Positions 11,957 through 24,002 are shown, counted from the stretch's first letter. The stretch: 64,000 bases of DNA from Diphasiastrum complanatum (GCA_029204225.1 CM055098.1:20931097-20995096); one strand, 5' to 3'. The notes: a model not told the origin generated them from the letters alone. Numbers and translations: made by a program.

Positions 11957-12830
11957 ATGTCTCATATAGGTAGCTCTTTGTCTTTATCATCCAACGAAGC
12001 TAAAATCATTGACAAGTTCAATGGTTCTAACTTCTACATCTGGAAGTTAAAAATCCGGATGATGTTGATAGATAGAGATCTTTGGAATGTAGTATAAGGT
12101 GCCGACCTGAAACCAGAAGATGGTGATTAAGCAAAGACATGGAAGATCAAAGATCAGAAGGCCTTAGCATGTATCAAACTCAATCTGGCCGACTCCCAAA
12201 TATCCCACGTTACCACATGCAAAACCTCTAAGGATGCATTAGATTTGCTATCAAATATTTATGAGACTCATAATGTAGCCACTAGATTACATCTGAGAAG
12301 AAAGTTCTTTACTCTTAGCATGACTGATTCTACTGCCATCACTTCTCACATCAATAGTTTCAAGTCTTTATTGGATCAGTTATCAGCTGTAGGATAATCT
12401 ATTCAAGATGATGATGCCATCATGGCCTTGCTTTCTTCTCTTCCAAAGTCATATGAGCACTTTGTGGCGATGATCTCCATACAACCCGACCTCACTCTTC
12501 AAAAGGTGATTGATCACCTACTTCAAGAAGAAATGTGGAGAAAGACTAGCAGTCTGTCTATCAAAGACAAATCCATGGCTCTATAAACCAAGAAGAAAGA
12601 CTACTCCAAGGTCAAGAATCAAGTGCAGCAGCAACAGCAGAAGCCTCATACTCAAGGTGAGAATAGTGGATCACGAAAGAAAATTTTCTACAAATATTGC
12701 AAGAGAGCCAATCACTACATCAAGGAGTGTCGTATCTGGATCTACCACGAGGCGAAGAAGCAACAACAGCAGCAGCCAGACTCCTCCAACACGACAGAAT
12801 TCAAGGAACAAGATACACATTTGTTAATGG
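11957..12830 (+). pseudogene. Family D gag
   Basis: Starts at ATG 11957 (MSHIGSSLSLSSNEAKI). Contains the Copia gag hallmarks FNGSNFYIWKLKIRMML, the ALACIKLNLADSQ region, LRRKFFTLSMTD, and LSSLPKSYEHFVAMIS. At least four stop codons (for instance within WNVV*GADLKPE near 12098) break it. The zinc knuckle near 12690 reads YKYCKRANHYIKEC, so the first cysteine of CX2CX4HX4C has become tyrosine. A Gln-rich linker encoded by CAG/CAA runs lies on either side of the knuckle. Confidence 0.88.
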
Positions 12831-14044
12831 CTTACAGCAACAACAACGAAGACTATGATAGCTGGTACTTGGACAACGGTGCTACCCAACACATGACCTC
12901 TCGCAAGGAATGGTTTATCGAGTATGCAACTTACAGCAGAGATCAATAAATCTACCTCAGAGATTCAAGCACCATACGCGTGGAAGGCAAAGGAACAGTG
13001 AAGTTCACTTTCAACAAAGATCTTTCTATTTGTGCTCCCAATGTCCTTCACGTTCCTCAACTATCAAAGAACCTATTATTAGTCTCTCAGATAACTGATG
13101 AGTCTATGGCAAACACTCTAGAAGCAAGTTTCCCAAATCACATTCCATCAAAACAAAGCATGTATTGGAGCTTGTACATAGCAATATTTGTGGTCGAATG
13201 CTAACACCGTCCTTAGGAGATGCAATCTATTTATCACTTTCATAGATGATTATTCTAGATGGTCTACAATCATGTTCATTAAGCACAAATCCAAAGCCTT
13301 TGAATGCTTCAAGAGATTCAAGGCCATGGCTGAGACACAAATGTCTACAAAAGTGAAAGCACTCCGAATTGATGGTGGCGGCGAACACCTCTCTAACGAG
13401 ATGTCCAACTACATGGCTGAACATGGTATTAGCAAACAGTTCACCACTTCCTATTCACCTCAACATAATGGGATTGCAGAAAGGAAGAATCAAACTCTTC
13501 TCAACTTAGCCAGATCCATCAAGCACACCTACCTGCGAAGTTCTGGATAGAAGCTACTGCCACAGCCTGTTACGTGCAGAACAGATCCAGCACCAAAGTC
13601 GTCAACAACAAAACTCCTCATGAAATTTGGCATGGGCACAAGCCTAGTGTCAACCATTTAAAAATCTTTGCTTGTACAAGTTTTGTTCATATTCCTAAAC
13701 AACTTAGGAAGAAGCTGGATTATAGGACAAATAAATGTATTTTCAAGGGCTATCTTGATGAACATAAAGCTTATAAAGTTTATGATCCATCCACCAATGT
13801 AGTATTTGTCTCTAGGGATGTAATATTTCAAAAACATACATACTATGATTTCAAACAACCATCGATAAATGATGTTATGTCATTTCATCCTATTTTATGT
13901 AGCATGAAATCTTCCAACAATAATGTTTCTTCTACAGAACTTGCAGCTATAGTTATAGAAGCCAAGCTGTTGACAGAACCTATCATCAGACCAGATCAAC
14001 CTAGCTCGAACAGATCTGGAGAAATTCAAGAAGAAGCATCATAG
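12831..14044 (+). pseudogene. Family D protease and integrase, with internal deletion
   Basis: Protease: WYLDNGATQHMTSRKEWF, with DNG for the usual DSG active site. Linker: NVLHVPQLSKNLLLVSQI. At about 13110-13150 the GAG-pre-integrase HHCC domain has been deleted. Integrase core follows: FITFIDDYSRW, ALRIDGGGEH, SYSPQHNGIAERKNQ, so the D-D-E acids can be seen but in broken frames. C-terminal region 13574-14044: TPHEIWHGHKPSVNHLKIF, LRKKLDYRTNKCIFKGYL, FVSRDVIFQ. Frameshifts near 13550 and stops make it inactive. Confidence 0.9.
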
Positions 14045-14169
14045 CATCCCGATCAACCAAACGCCCGTAGATCCTCACGGACTCGGACAGTTCCTGAGAG
14101 GTATACACTCGATCATTTTGGACTTCATCAGAAAAACCAGAGAGCCTAGCCAAAGTAATTAACTCCAAG

Positions 14170-15042
14170 GATGTTGTGAAATGACAAGAAGCTATGGAAG
14201 GTGAGTACAACACTTTTGACGAACCAGACTTGGACACTGGTCGACTTTCCCACTCACAAGAGAGTTATCAACAACAAGTGGATCTTCAAGAAAAAGATCA
14301 ACTCTAATGGTTCCATTGCTAAATGGAAAGCACACTGGTGCTTGAAGGATTCACTCAAGTCCAAGTAGTGGATTATAAAATAAAATTCAGTCCTGTCATC
14401 AAGAGACAAAAATCCAAAAAAGTCGACACTGTGAGGCGTTTCTGAGTAGTTATGCAGACTATGTAAAAACACGAAGAGCAGTCAATCAGAACTCTGATTG
14501 CGTTAGCAGCCGCAGAAGACCTCTAAATGCACCCAATGGATGTCAAGACATCATTTCTCAGTGGAAACGTCGAAGAGGAGCTGTATACCTTCCAATCGGA
14601 AGGATTTGAAGTCAAAGGCCAAGAGCACAAAGGTGCAAGCTGCATAAAGCAATCTATGGTCTGAAATAGGCCGCAAGAGCATTGTTCGATAGATTCAACT
14701 CTTATCTCATTCAATTGGAATTTGCAAACAATTCAACCGACTGTAATGTTTATTCGAAGCATATAGACACCAATTTAGTTTGCATAGCTCTTTATGTAGA
14801 TGATGCATTTATTTTGTCTAACGACACTTCTCTTTTGCACACTACTAAGAGTGATCTATCAAAGGAATTTGACATGACTGATTTAGAAGCTGTCCATTCT
14901 TTGCTAAGAATTCACATTACTAGAAATAGGCTTCAGAAGAAGATCTATCTTAGCCAGCAGGCATATCTAAAAGGCATTTAGAAAAATTTCATATGTCTTA
15001 TTGCAAACCAATTGATACTCCAATGGATCCAAATATAGTACT
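14170..15042 (+). pseudogene. Family D reverse transcriptase, decayed
   Basis: Many stops, but the RT order is readable: KWIFKKKINSNG near 14275, the FQ/YGLK region near 14650, DCNVYSKH, IALYVDDAFILSND carrying the YVDD catalytic box (14682-14981 frame), KEFDMTDLEAVHSLL, and YCKPIDTPMDPN leading into RNase H. The sequence is interrupted at 15042 by the clean insertion of family E; only a few bases of the same reading resume after 20300 before other sequence takes over. Confidence 0.88.
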
Positions 15043-15905
15043 TGTGAAAGTTTGGAGAAATAAAGACCAAGTATGGATCTAGATCAGATCCTCAAGAGGT
15101 GTTGGAAGCTAGATTACTTGATCTACTAATCAACCAATGATTAGATCTAGAATTAGATCAATTTCCCATCAAAAATCTAGCAAGACCAATAAGCAAATGA
15201 TTAAACTTGAGACCTAATATCTTCACACGTGTGAATAATAGTACCTGTATGGACTTACAGCAAAGAGTGAAGTAGACAAGTGTTAGAAAGCAATAGAACC
15301 ATAAAATCACAACACAAATATGAGAATACTCAAGATATGCCTCCAAGACCAAGATCTTGCTTCATTGATTTTTCAAAGTGGATCCATCATGGATTAAATA
15401 CAAAAATCATCATACTCTCTCTCTGACCCACTTCCAGCACGTGTGAGATAGGTCATAGTGCTTATCCATATCCACTTTGGCTAAGATTCCATTAATTTGC
15501 CACATCATCATTGGTGGCTAGTGTTGACCTTCTAGATTCCTACAAATTAGGAAATAGGTCTACAATCTAGGAGATTTGACTTTTGACTTGTATGAAAACT
15601 ATATACAATGGATTTGAACTTTCTATATGATATTTCACACGTGGGAGACCACTCTTACCCATGTGATATAGCATTTTCTACCACTAGAATGGTGCCAAGT
15701 GGCATAATACTACTAAACTAGTTTTTGGCCAATTTAGCCACTAGTTTCCAAATTAAATGATATGTACAAACTATATGATATATCTAAATGACTTGGGCAT
15801 AGATTTCACACGTGGGAATAGGCTCCACACATGTCTAATGATGATAGGCACAAGTCATTAGGTATTTACAAGATTTAACCAAGTTAGCTTTTGCCAATTT
15901 TAACA
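15043..15905 (-). repeat. Family E 3' LTR
   Basis: Ends TGTGAAAG...TTTTAACA. Contains the perfect 14-bp palindrome TTCACACGTGTGAA at 15222-15235, and further CACGTG or ACATGTG-type words near 15438, 15633, 15805 and 15827. It carries a segment after the first palindrome (about 15250-15355) that the other LTR lacks. Confidence 0.88.
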
Positions 15906-16019
15906 CTCCTCAAACCTAACTTGATACATCTATGGTACATCTATTTACAACACTTAAGGCTGATCATTGCAGGTTCATAGGTGTGAAGATCAACCAATGA
16001 ATTTGATGAAGATCCGAGA

Positions 16020-18043
16020 TCACCATATCCATGATAGTGCCTCCTTGATGTTGACTTCTTTGATGAACTTGAGAGCTTTGCACCACTTGATCACTTTTTC
16101 CATTGATTTGTTCCATCCTTGGAACATATGGTTGATCCAAAAGCTCCTCCTCCTTAAAAATAACTGCAATTCCATGAGAAAATAAAGAGTCCTTCTTGAC
16201 TCATAAGGATCACAAAGATCCAATATGATGTTACCAAGATCTCGAGAATTAGGCTCATCAACATTGGCAAGACTATGCTTGCTATAATAACCAAGAGTTT
16301 GCATCATATCTTCATGCTTGATTTCCATGCTAATCTCAGATCTAATGAGGCTAAATACTTCATTATGGAGATAAGTGTCCTTAGAAGATGATTCACTTAC
16401 TCTCATAAAGAGTTTACAATTCGCCTCAATACATGAAAAAAGACAAATTTTCACACTATGAGTGAACAAATCACTCTTGCTCTTGCAAGACTCAAATGCA
16501 TACATTTGATGAAATAACCATTTGCTTTCTAATTGATCAAAAAATCAATTTCATATCATTAAGAACATCAACTATGTTCTCAAGAGAGACACCATACTCA
16601 ACTAGTATTGCTTTACTCCAACTTTGAGTTGCAAAAGTTCACTAAAGCAAATTGATCCACCAAATGACATAAGAGAAGCAAGCATGAGATTTATACCACT
16701 TCAACTGTGCTCCTCTTTCCCTTGAAATGGGAGCCATATGAGCTCAACCATGTCTCTTGATATTCTTGTTGGAATCATAACTTGAGAAGGACTCTCCTCC
16801 TCAATCCTTGGCACACTTGAACCTTGAGATAACTCCTCAAGATTAACTTCTTGGTGCTCCTCCTTGATGGAAATTCGAGACCTCCATGTCTCAAAATGAT
16901 CACAACAAATATGATCATATAATGTGCACTTAATATGATCATCAACATTACTTATGGTAGAACCATAAGTCCAAAAATCACCATAGCTTTGCATGATTTT
17001 TCTAAGATTGAGATCAAAAAGTACTTACATCTCAATAAGGCTAACTACTTTCTTATGGATATAAGTGTCCACTTTGGATGTTTCACTTATTCTCATAAGA
17101 AGTTTACAAATTGCCTTTAAAATTGAAAATTTACAATTTTCAACATTATGAATGAACACATCATTCATGATCTCATTGAAACCAAAAGAAAATACGTCAT
17201 GAAGACATTTCCATTTCCTTGTCTTTATACACAATGTAAGTTTACAAGGAAAACATGCTTTGTTATCTATTAAGGCATCACACTCAACTAGTATTGCCTT
17301 AATCCGCATTTGAGATACAAAAATATGTTCAAAGCAAAATAGTTTTTCAAAAGATGTCATGAGAGCATAAATGGAACTATTTTCATTTTGTGATTGCTCC
17401 TTTTTAATCTTGCTTGGTTTCTCTTGGATCATAACAATAACTTTGAACTTATCCAAAGTTCCAAACAAAATGCATTCCAAGGACATGAAATAAATCCAAG
17501 TGACATTAATGAAAGTGACATCTATTTTTGCATCTTGAACCAAACAATGCACTTCCAAATAAAAAACTTCAAAAGGTCTGAAATGTGTAGTGATGGACTT
17601 TTGAAGACAAATCTTGTAAGTCCTTGTGAGACTCCAAGCCTCACGCATCTTTCCACAAAGGAAATACCTCTTCTTGGATTTGTCCTTCTTGCCTTTGCAC
17701 TTTGAACTTGAAGCTCCATCCTTCACCTCGGCCCCCTTGCTTTGGTTCTCCTTGGATGGATTGGTCTTCATTTTGTAGCATCTTGAGACAAAATGATCTC
17801 TCTTGCCACAAAGGTTGCATTTAGGATCCTTACTTGCCTCCAATAGGTTGCACCTATTGATGCCATGATGAGGAAGTAAAACCTTGTGATATGACTTTTC
17901 AAAATGTAATTTGTGACTTTCAAGAAACTATATTTGAACACATTCAACAATCTAGAAGGATCTACACAAGATCTAGACCACAAATTTTGAATCATATCTC
18001 TTTTCAACCTAGTCAAATGAAAACTAAGCTTTTCTTTGATCAC
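16020..18043 (-). pseudogene. Family E internal ORFs: zinc knuckle plus duplicated unknown module
   Basis: Minus-strand frame 17843-17025 begins MEASKDPK and a CX2CX4HX4C knuckle (CNLCGKRDHFVSRCY), then a Lys/Ser-rich linker with a second possible Cys pair, then about 200 residues I do not recognise. Its end (AICKLLMRISETSKVDTYIH) is repeated with changes downstream at 16505-16020 (ANCKLFMRVSESSSKDTYLH), so a module has been duplicated. Frames 18043-17768 and 16994-16701 give flanking pieces. No RT, integrase or protease signature is visible. Known for the family: a lone gag-like ORF occurs in some non-autonomous LTR elements. The function of the rest is unknown. Confidence 0.55.
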
Positions 18044-18049
18044 TAAGAC

Positions 18050-18960
18050 AAAATCACTCTATCAACTCACAAAAATCAGATCTAAACACCCCTGTTGGAC
18101 TCAACAAACCCCAATGACTCTTTCTTTTGAGAGTTGGAATGGATTTGAAAAGATTTGACACCTAGATTTTCCTTTTCTCTTGACTAGTTCACTCAACTTT
18201 TGATATTCTTGAACGAAGGATGGGTTTTGTTTCAAATACTTGAAAATCAAACTTAATCACTTCTTTTGGAATCACTCTTGACCCAAATAATCTCACTCTT
18301 GAGATTTGGATTGAATTTGATTTGATTTGACAACAAATTAAACCACTATTTTTCACAAAAAAAAAAAGAGATCTACACTAGATCACATAAACTTGACATG
18401 TATACTTGATTCAAGCACACAAAGATCAGATCCAATCACCCCTTTTGAAATCCATCTTGACCCAAATAATCTCACTCTTGAGATTTGGAATGGACATGAA
18501 ATGGTTTGATAACAATCTATGTCAATAATTTTTCACCGAGCTTAAAAATTAGACATCTAGAGATTCACAAATATCCCAACCATGTATGAACACTCAAATA
18601 TGGACTCCTCCTTGTTCTATACTCCCAATGGGATCACAACTTGACTTTCACCCTCTCCCAAAGAAAGTTGGATTAGAACTTATTTGAGTTTCATACATAC
18701 AATGTCAAATTTTGCTCAAAAATTGAATTCTTTCACCCCTATTGGACTCCACCAAGTACCAATGACTCTACTTCTTTAGAGTTGAAATAAAATTCAAATT
18801 TGCAGAAATGTCATACTTCTCTCTCACTAAGGATAGCACTTAGATGCTTCTGATCTCAACCCTTTCACTCTTGAACACATCTAGAATGAAGATACAATGG
18901 ATTTCAATCTCTCCCCTTGCATATCACTCCTTAATCTATGATTTTTGGCAATCTTTCACT
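18050..18960. repeat. Degenerate tandem repeats in the family E leader
   Basis: Four imperfect units share the blocks ATCACCCCTNTTGGAATCCA-like, CTTGACCCAAATAATCTC and CACTCTTGAGATTTGGAATG. Units start near 18060, 18260, 18425 and 18600. They lie between the PBS and the zinc-knuckle ORF and have no coding capacity. Confidence 0.65.
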
Positions 18961-19099
18961 CTCAACTTTAATGCACACCCAAAGCATCTGAGAATCAGCT
19001 TTAATGTATTGTAATAGAGCTTCAAATCATCTATATGATTGATCTATACCAAGAACAAATCAAAGGAATAAAAACAATGCATTAGAAAGATTGAAAAAT

Positions 19100-19500
19100 G
19101 CACTAGATTGACTAGTTTTGGGTGTATGAGGCATTAAATACACCAAAACTGAATTTTATTGCTTAGAACAAGTTCTGTATGGCCTCACACGTGTGGGAAG
19201 TACACCTTAAGCCCACAACAATATTTGGTACAAATATAATGATGCTATCTATCTATTCAAACTTGCTACCTCAAGATTAGCTAGTTTCCAAAAACTTGCT
19301 AGTTTGGTGTATGAGTAAGATATAGCATCAAACTGAAAAATATAGCTCCAAAAATGGTAGTATACGTCCTCACACATGTGAATAGTACCCCTGTAGCCCA
19401 CAGCCAAGTTTGATGCACAAATATCAAGGCTAACTAACTCTTCAAACTCGCCCACTCAAGATTAGTGAGTTATCTCAAAAACTTGCCAATCTGGGTGTTC
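19100..19500. repeat. Two tandem units of about 190 bp next to the family E PBS
   Basis: Both units contain a CCTCACACGTGTG or CCTCACACATGTG word, AGCCCACA, GATGCTATC/GGCTAACT blocks, and CAAGATTAG followed by an AAAACTTGC word. They sit just inside the 5' LTR and repeat the LTR-type palindrome inside the leader. Confidence 0.65.
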
Positions 19501-19530
19501 TTTAGATCAATGCTTTAATCTCTTGTACTT

Positions 19531-19543
19531 GGCTCTAATACCA
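19531..19543 (-). other. Primer-binding site of family E
   Basis: Minus strand TGGTATTAGAGCC, the complement of the initiator tRNA-Met 3' end with one mismatch. It directly adjoins the LTR ending TTTCACC. Confidence 0.85.
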
Positions 19544-20295
19544 GGTGAAATTTCAGAGAAATAAAGACCAAGAATGGATCTAGATCAGATCCTCAAGAGG
19601 TGTTGAAAGCTAGATTACTTGATCTACTAATCAACCAATGATTAGATCTAGAATTAGATCAATTTTCCATCAAAAATCTAGCAAGAACAACAAGCAAATG
19701 ATTAAACTTGAGACCTACTGCCTTCACACGTGTGAATAACAGTACCTGTATGATTGATTTTTCAAAGTGGATCCATCATGGACTAAATACAAAAATCATC
19801 ATACTCTCTCTCTAAGCCACTTCCAGAATGTGTGAGACAGGTCATAGTGCTTATTTATATCCACTTTGGCTAAGATTCCATTAATTTGCCACATCATCAT
19901 TGGTGGCTAGTGTTGACCTTCTAGATTCCTACAAATTAGGAGATAGGTCCTACAATCTAGGAGATTTGACTTTTGACTTGTATGAAAACTATATACAATG
20001 GATCTAAACTTTCTATATGATATTTCACATGTGGGAGACCACTCCTACCCATGTGATATAGCATTTTCTACCACTAGAATGGTGCCAAGTGGCATAAACT
20101 ACTAGCTAGTTTTTGGCCAATTTAGCCACTAGTTTTTCAAATTAAATGATATGTACAACCTATATGATCTATCTAAATGACTTAGGCATAGATTTCACAT
20201 GTGGGAACAGGCTCCACACATGTCTAATGATGATAGGCACAAGTCATTATGGTATTTACAAGATTTAACCAAGTAAGATTTTGTCAATTTTAACA
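19544..20295 (-). repeat. Family E 5' LTR
   Basis: Matches 15043-15905 with a deletion after the first palindrome (19723-19736). Ends at TTTTAACA, followed directly by the GTACT target duplication. The inner end reads CACC on the minus strand where the partner has CACA, a point change at the LTR border. Confidence 0.88.
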
Positions 20296-20300
20296 GTACT

Positions 20301-20983
20301 GACTAAACCTACTTGTGTTGTTTCTGATAGTGAAGTACTCGATCAACGAGACCATCAAGGTCATGTTGGAGGAATTCTTCTTGATCCACAGAACTAGTAC
20401 ACCTTATTATCCTCGTGGTAATGGGCAAGCAGAATCATCCAATAAGATCCTGTGTAGTGTGCTCACAAAAACAGTTGAAGCTAACAGATCAGATTGGGAA
20501 CACAAATTGCATGCTGCCCTGTGGGCATTTAGGATAGCATATAAAGGAAGCACTGATCAAACACCCTTCCAATTGGTATATGGTCAGGATGCTGTGATGC
20601 CAATAGAGTTTTTAGTTCCCTCATTAAGGATTGCCACCGCGCAACGTCTTAATGACTCCAAATCTCTACAGCTACGCCATGAAGCTCTGCATAAACTCTA
20701 TGAAACGCGCTTACTAGTTGTGCATGCACTGGCAGCTGAAAAGGAAAGACGCAAAGCTTGGCATGATCGCAAATTACAAAAGAAGGATCTTCATTCAGGA
20801 GATCTGGTCCTGATGTATAAAACCAAGGCGATCAAGGGAAAGTTAAAATTCATTGGCGAAGGTCCTTATAGGATCAAGAAAATTCTTAATCATGGATCCG
20901 TGAACTTAGAAAAGCTAGATGGGACGCCATTCGACACACCCATCAACGGTAGCCGGTTGCACAAGTACTGGCCACCACAGTGA
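20301..20983 (+). pseudogene. Gypsy integrase C-terminal half
   Basis: Frame from about 20315 reads HRTSTPYYPRGNGQAESSNK, which carries the glutamate of the DDE triad, then the W-rich stretch WEHKLHAALWAFR, TPFQLVYGQDAVMPIE, the basic helix, and the C-terminal beta region GDLVLMYKTKA, GPYRIKKIL and LHKYWPPQ before a stop at 20981. The two upstream catalytic aspartates and the zinc-binding HHCC are missing because the 5' side joins family D/E sequence. A G-rich tract (GGGGGTGGCA) just after the stop resembles a polypurine tract, but no LTR follows. Confidence 0.88.
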
Positions 20984-21119
20984 GACAGATCCAGATTGGG
21001 GGTGGCACGTTACAAAAACTAATCTGCTCAGCCATCACCACTAGATCTAAGGAGATCAAGCCAAATCCAACTAGATTCACCAAGATTCAGCCAGATCTGG
21101 CAAGATTGGGAAAATCCAT

Positions 21120-22049
21120 CAATGGCACCAAAGAGATGCCTACAATTATAGGTAAAGAGCTACGAGAATGGAGAGAAAAAAATGACAAGGCAATAGTCAT
21201 GTTGTCCTCATCCATCGAAGATAGCCTAACGCTTGACCTCACAACACTCTCTAACACAAAAGAGATGTCGAATGTATTACTTACAAGGTTCCAGATGAAA
21301 TCATGTAGCCAGATAATGCTTCTCGAAGATCAGTTGATGTACCTACAATGGGATGGCAAAGACCTCACATCTTTTATCAGAAAGATGAAGGATCTATTCC
21401 TTTCATTACACAATGTTGGAACAGACAATGCAATATTAGTTGAGAAGCAGTTCACATACTTGCTACGAGCCTTTTCAAGATCCTTCCAGATGACCAGGAC
21501 ATTGTTGACAAAGGATCCAGAGATGAGTCTCAAAAAAGTTGTGATTGAGATTCGAGAAGAAGTTGAAGCCCACGAGCACCTTGATCACAAGGACAACTCT
21601 GATCAAGCTCTCTACAGCAACAAGGAGAAGCTGAAGAAGTAGTTCAAGCCTAAAAGGGAGTCAGACCGAAAGCAAGATCGAGACCAGCAGACAGAAGGAG
21701 CCACCAAAGGCAAATGGAAGAGCAAAGGAAAGTTGAGATAGTAAGATACTGAAAAGAAGATGTGCGTGAAATGCAAACGCGAAGGACACACAATCGATTT
21801 GTGTTGGCTGAACCCGAAGATTGAATGCATTCATTGCCACAAGAAAGGTCATGCAGCCATGGACTGCTACCTGAATCCGAGGAATAAATAGCCTCAAGGC
21901 AAATGGGAGAACAAGAATAGTTCATCCTACATAGAAGAGCTACAAAGCTCGAAGATGGGCGAAGAAAGGTCGAACAATGGAAATTCGACAGCCTATCGAT
22001 GTATAGATGTGTGTGCAGCCTCGACATCTGATGCAATCGTTGTCCAATT
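21120..22049 (+). pseudogene. Copia gag fragment with two zinc knuckles
   Basis: Frame reads EWREKNDKAIVMLSSSIEDS, SFIRKMKDLFLSL and LLTKDPEMSLKKVVIEIREE, which is the UBN2-type gag core, followed after stops by two knuckles: CVKCKREGHTIDLC (about 21763) and CIHCHKKGHAAMDC (about 21826). Stops at 21643, near 21738 and near 21888 break it. It is cut at 22049 by the LTR of family C, so family C probably inserted here. Confidence 0.85.
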
Positions 22050-22413
22050 TGTTAGTGCAACTACATGGGGTGAGCGTAAAAGGAGTGCAACGTCAGCCAG
22101 TGCTGAAGTGAACGTTGGTGATGATGCAAAAGTGCGTCACTCTTATGAATGACCTTAGGATAAGATTTACAGGGTGCCTTATCTGTTAGGGCACCTTTGG
22201 CATTCAGTAAGGTAGTGTCCCCTTTTTGCCTGTCACCATGACCTATGTAAGAACACAATTTTGCTTTTCATTCGTCTTTTCTTCGTCTGTGCGAATTTGC
22301 GTGTAAAAAATGCAGACTGCGTAACAACCTTAGAAAAATATGCAGCATGAATGGAGGCGGATTAAAATTGGGATTTAGGAGAGTAGGAGGAGTAAATCCA
22401 ACACCCCCCCCTT
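22050..22413 (-). repeat. Family C 3' LTR and polypurine tract
   Basis: On the minus strand a polypurine tract AAGGGGGGGG (22404-22413) is followed by TGTTGGATTTACTCC. The other end reads CTAACA, giving a TGTTGG/CTAACA short inverted repeat and a 354-bp LTR (22050-22403). It directly follows the RNase H stop of family C. No second LTR of this sequence was seen in the window. Confidence 0.72.
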
Positions 22414-23985
22414 AATCTGGATCCGTGAATGCCTTGTTTTTCAAACTCAGCAATGCACAGAATCTGTTGTGTGCATTAACACTGAGTGCTTTCGTAAAAA
22501 TGTCTGCAACCATGTCCTGCATTCTGCAGTATGTCAAGCTCACCTCTTTGTCGAGAACCTTGCCCCTAATGTAGTGATATCTTATCTCAATGTGCTTACT
22601 CCTAGAATGAAATCTAGGGTTGACCAATAAGGCAATAGCACTTTGGTTATTACAAAATAGAATTGTAGGGCTGTACTGATACAGATTGATGTCTGACAAC
22701 AAATTTCTCAACCAAAACGCTTCCTTAATAGATTGAGAAGCAGCAATATCTTCTACTTCAGTAGAAGAAAGTGCGATAGAGGTTTGTTTACGATTGTTCT
22801 ACGAAATAGGACCGCCATTGAAGAAGAATGTAGACCTAGATGTGGACTTACGATAGTCTGCATCTTCTCCCCAACTTGCATCAGAATATCCACTGAGCTG
22901 ATGAAAATTGTTGTTGCTGACATCTCCACAACAGATGCACTGGTCCATGGTAGCTCGAATATATCTCACGACTTGAATAAGAGCCTTCCAATGGGTAATT
23001 CTAGGATTAGCCATGTATTGGCTAAGTGAGCTGACAACAAAAGAGATATTTGGCCTTGTACAAACCATTGTGTACATGAGAGATCTGAGTATCGATCGAT
23101 ACGGGTATTCTCTCATCTGCTCCTCTTCCTGCTTTGTCTGGGGACATTGGTCCTTTGAGAAATGCAGGCCTGGATCCATTGGTGAGTGAGCTAATTTACA
23201 ATTCATCAAATTGTATTTGTTATATGAAGATACCTTTGTTGAGTGATGTAAATCAATTGATTTGTTCTGTCTCTGTGGATTTGAATTCCAAGACAGAAGT
23301 GAGCTTCGCCCAGATCAGTCATGTCGAATTCTAAGAACAACATCTGCTTTGAATCCTTGACCATATTGGCATTGTTGCTGAAGAGCAACATATCATCAAC
23401 ATACAAGGTGATGATAATGAAGGATTGCAGCACTGACTTTGAATAAACGTTGCAATCAGCAGTGCTTGGTTTAAATCCTTGTTCAATGAGGAATGTGTTG
23501 AACCTCTGAAACCAAACTCTGGCAGACTATTTCAAGCCATACAGTGCTTTATGGAGTTTATAAACATGATTCTTCATGTCTTTCAGAACGTATCCTTCGG
23601 GCTGGACCATGTAGATACCTTCTTCAGATAGGCTAACATCGAGTTGATGTACTTCGAGGTCGGCAGCTGCAACATAAGATAGGAGCATTTGGATCGACGA
23701 ATGTTTGACGACTGGACTAAAAGTCTCACTGTAGTCGACATTCGGGATCTGGGTGAATCCCCATGCTACCAGTCTAGCCTTCCTTCAATCAATCTCTCCA
23801 TTGGTGTTATATTTGATCTTAAAGATCCATTTGCAATCGATAATATTGCAGCCAATAGGAGCTTCGGCTAATGACCATGTCTGATTCTTGATCAGAGAGG
23901 AATACCCTCTATCCATAGTTTCTCTCCATAGATCAGAGTTTGGTTGGCTAAGTGCCTCTCCGACTGTCGTCGGTTCCTACATTAA
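22412..23985 (-). pseudogene. Family C reverse transcriptase and RNase H
   Basis: Minus-strand order: CKWIFKIKYNTNG near 23810, [16 protein letters not shown]-like stretch, [10 protein letters not shown], the ALYGLK box, then TLYVDDMLLFSNNA with the YVDD catalytic motif (23433-23206), DLGEAHFCLGIQIHR, the SLMYTMVCTRPNISF segment (23209-22799), GYSDASWGEDADYRKSTS of RNase H, and HIEIRYHYIRGKVLDKEV with ADIFTKAL at 22711-22412. Frame changes and stops make it inactive. It ends at the polypurine tract in the usual position. Confidence 0.92.
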
Positions 23986-24002
23986 AAGACAGGTAGACTC
24001 AT

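Larger units (their letters stand above)
15038..20300 (-). mobile_element. Family E non-autonomous LTR element with target duplication
   Basis: Bounded by GTACT on both sides (15038-15042 and 20296-20300). Two LTRs (15043-15905 and 19544-20295), a tRNA-Met PBS inside the high-coordinate LTR and a purine-rich stretch (GGTTTGAGGAG on the minus strand) inside the low-coordinate one show a complete insertion oriented on the minus strand. The interior has gag-like zinc-knuckle coding sequence but no protease, integrase or RT motif, so it must be mobilised in trans. It landed in family D pol. The LTRs differ by an indel of roughly 100 bp plus scattered changes. Confidence 0.88.

Noticed and set aside
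22061-22258. Small minus-strand frame within the family C LTR
   Set aside because: Lies wholly in LTR sequence bounded by TGTTGG/CTAACA and has no motif.
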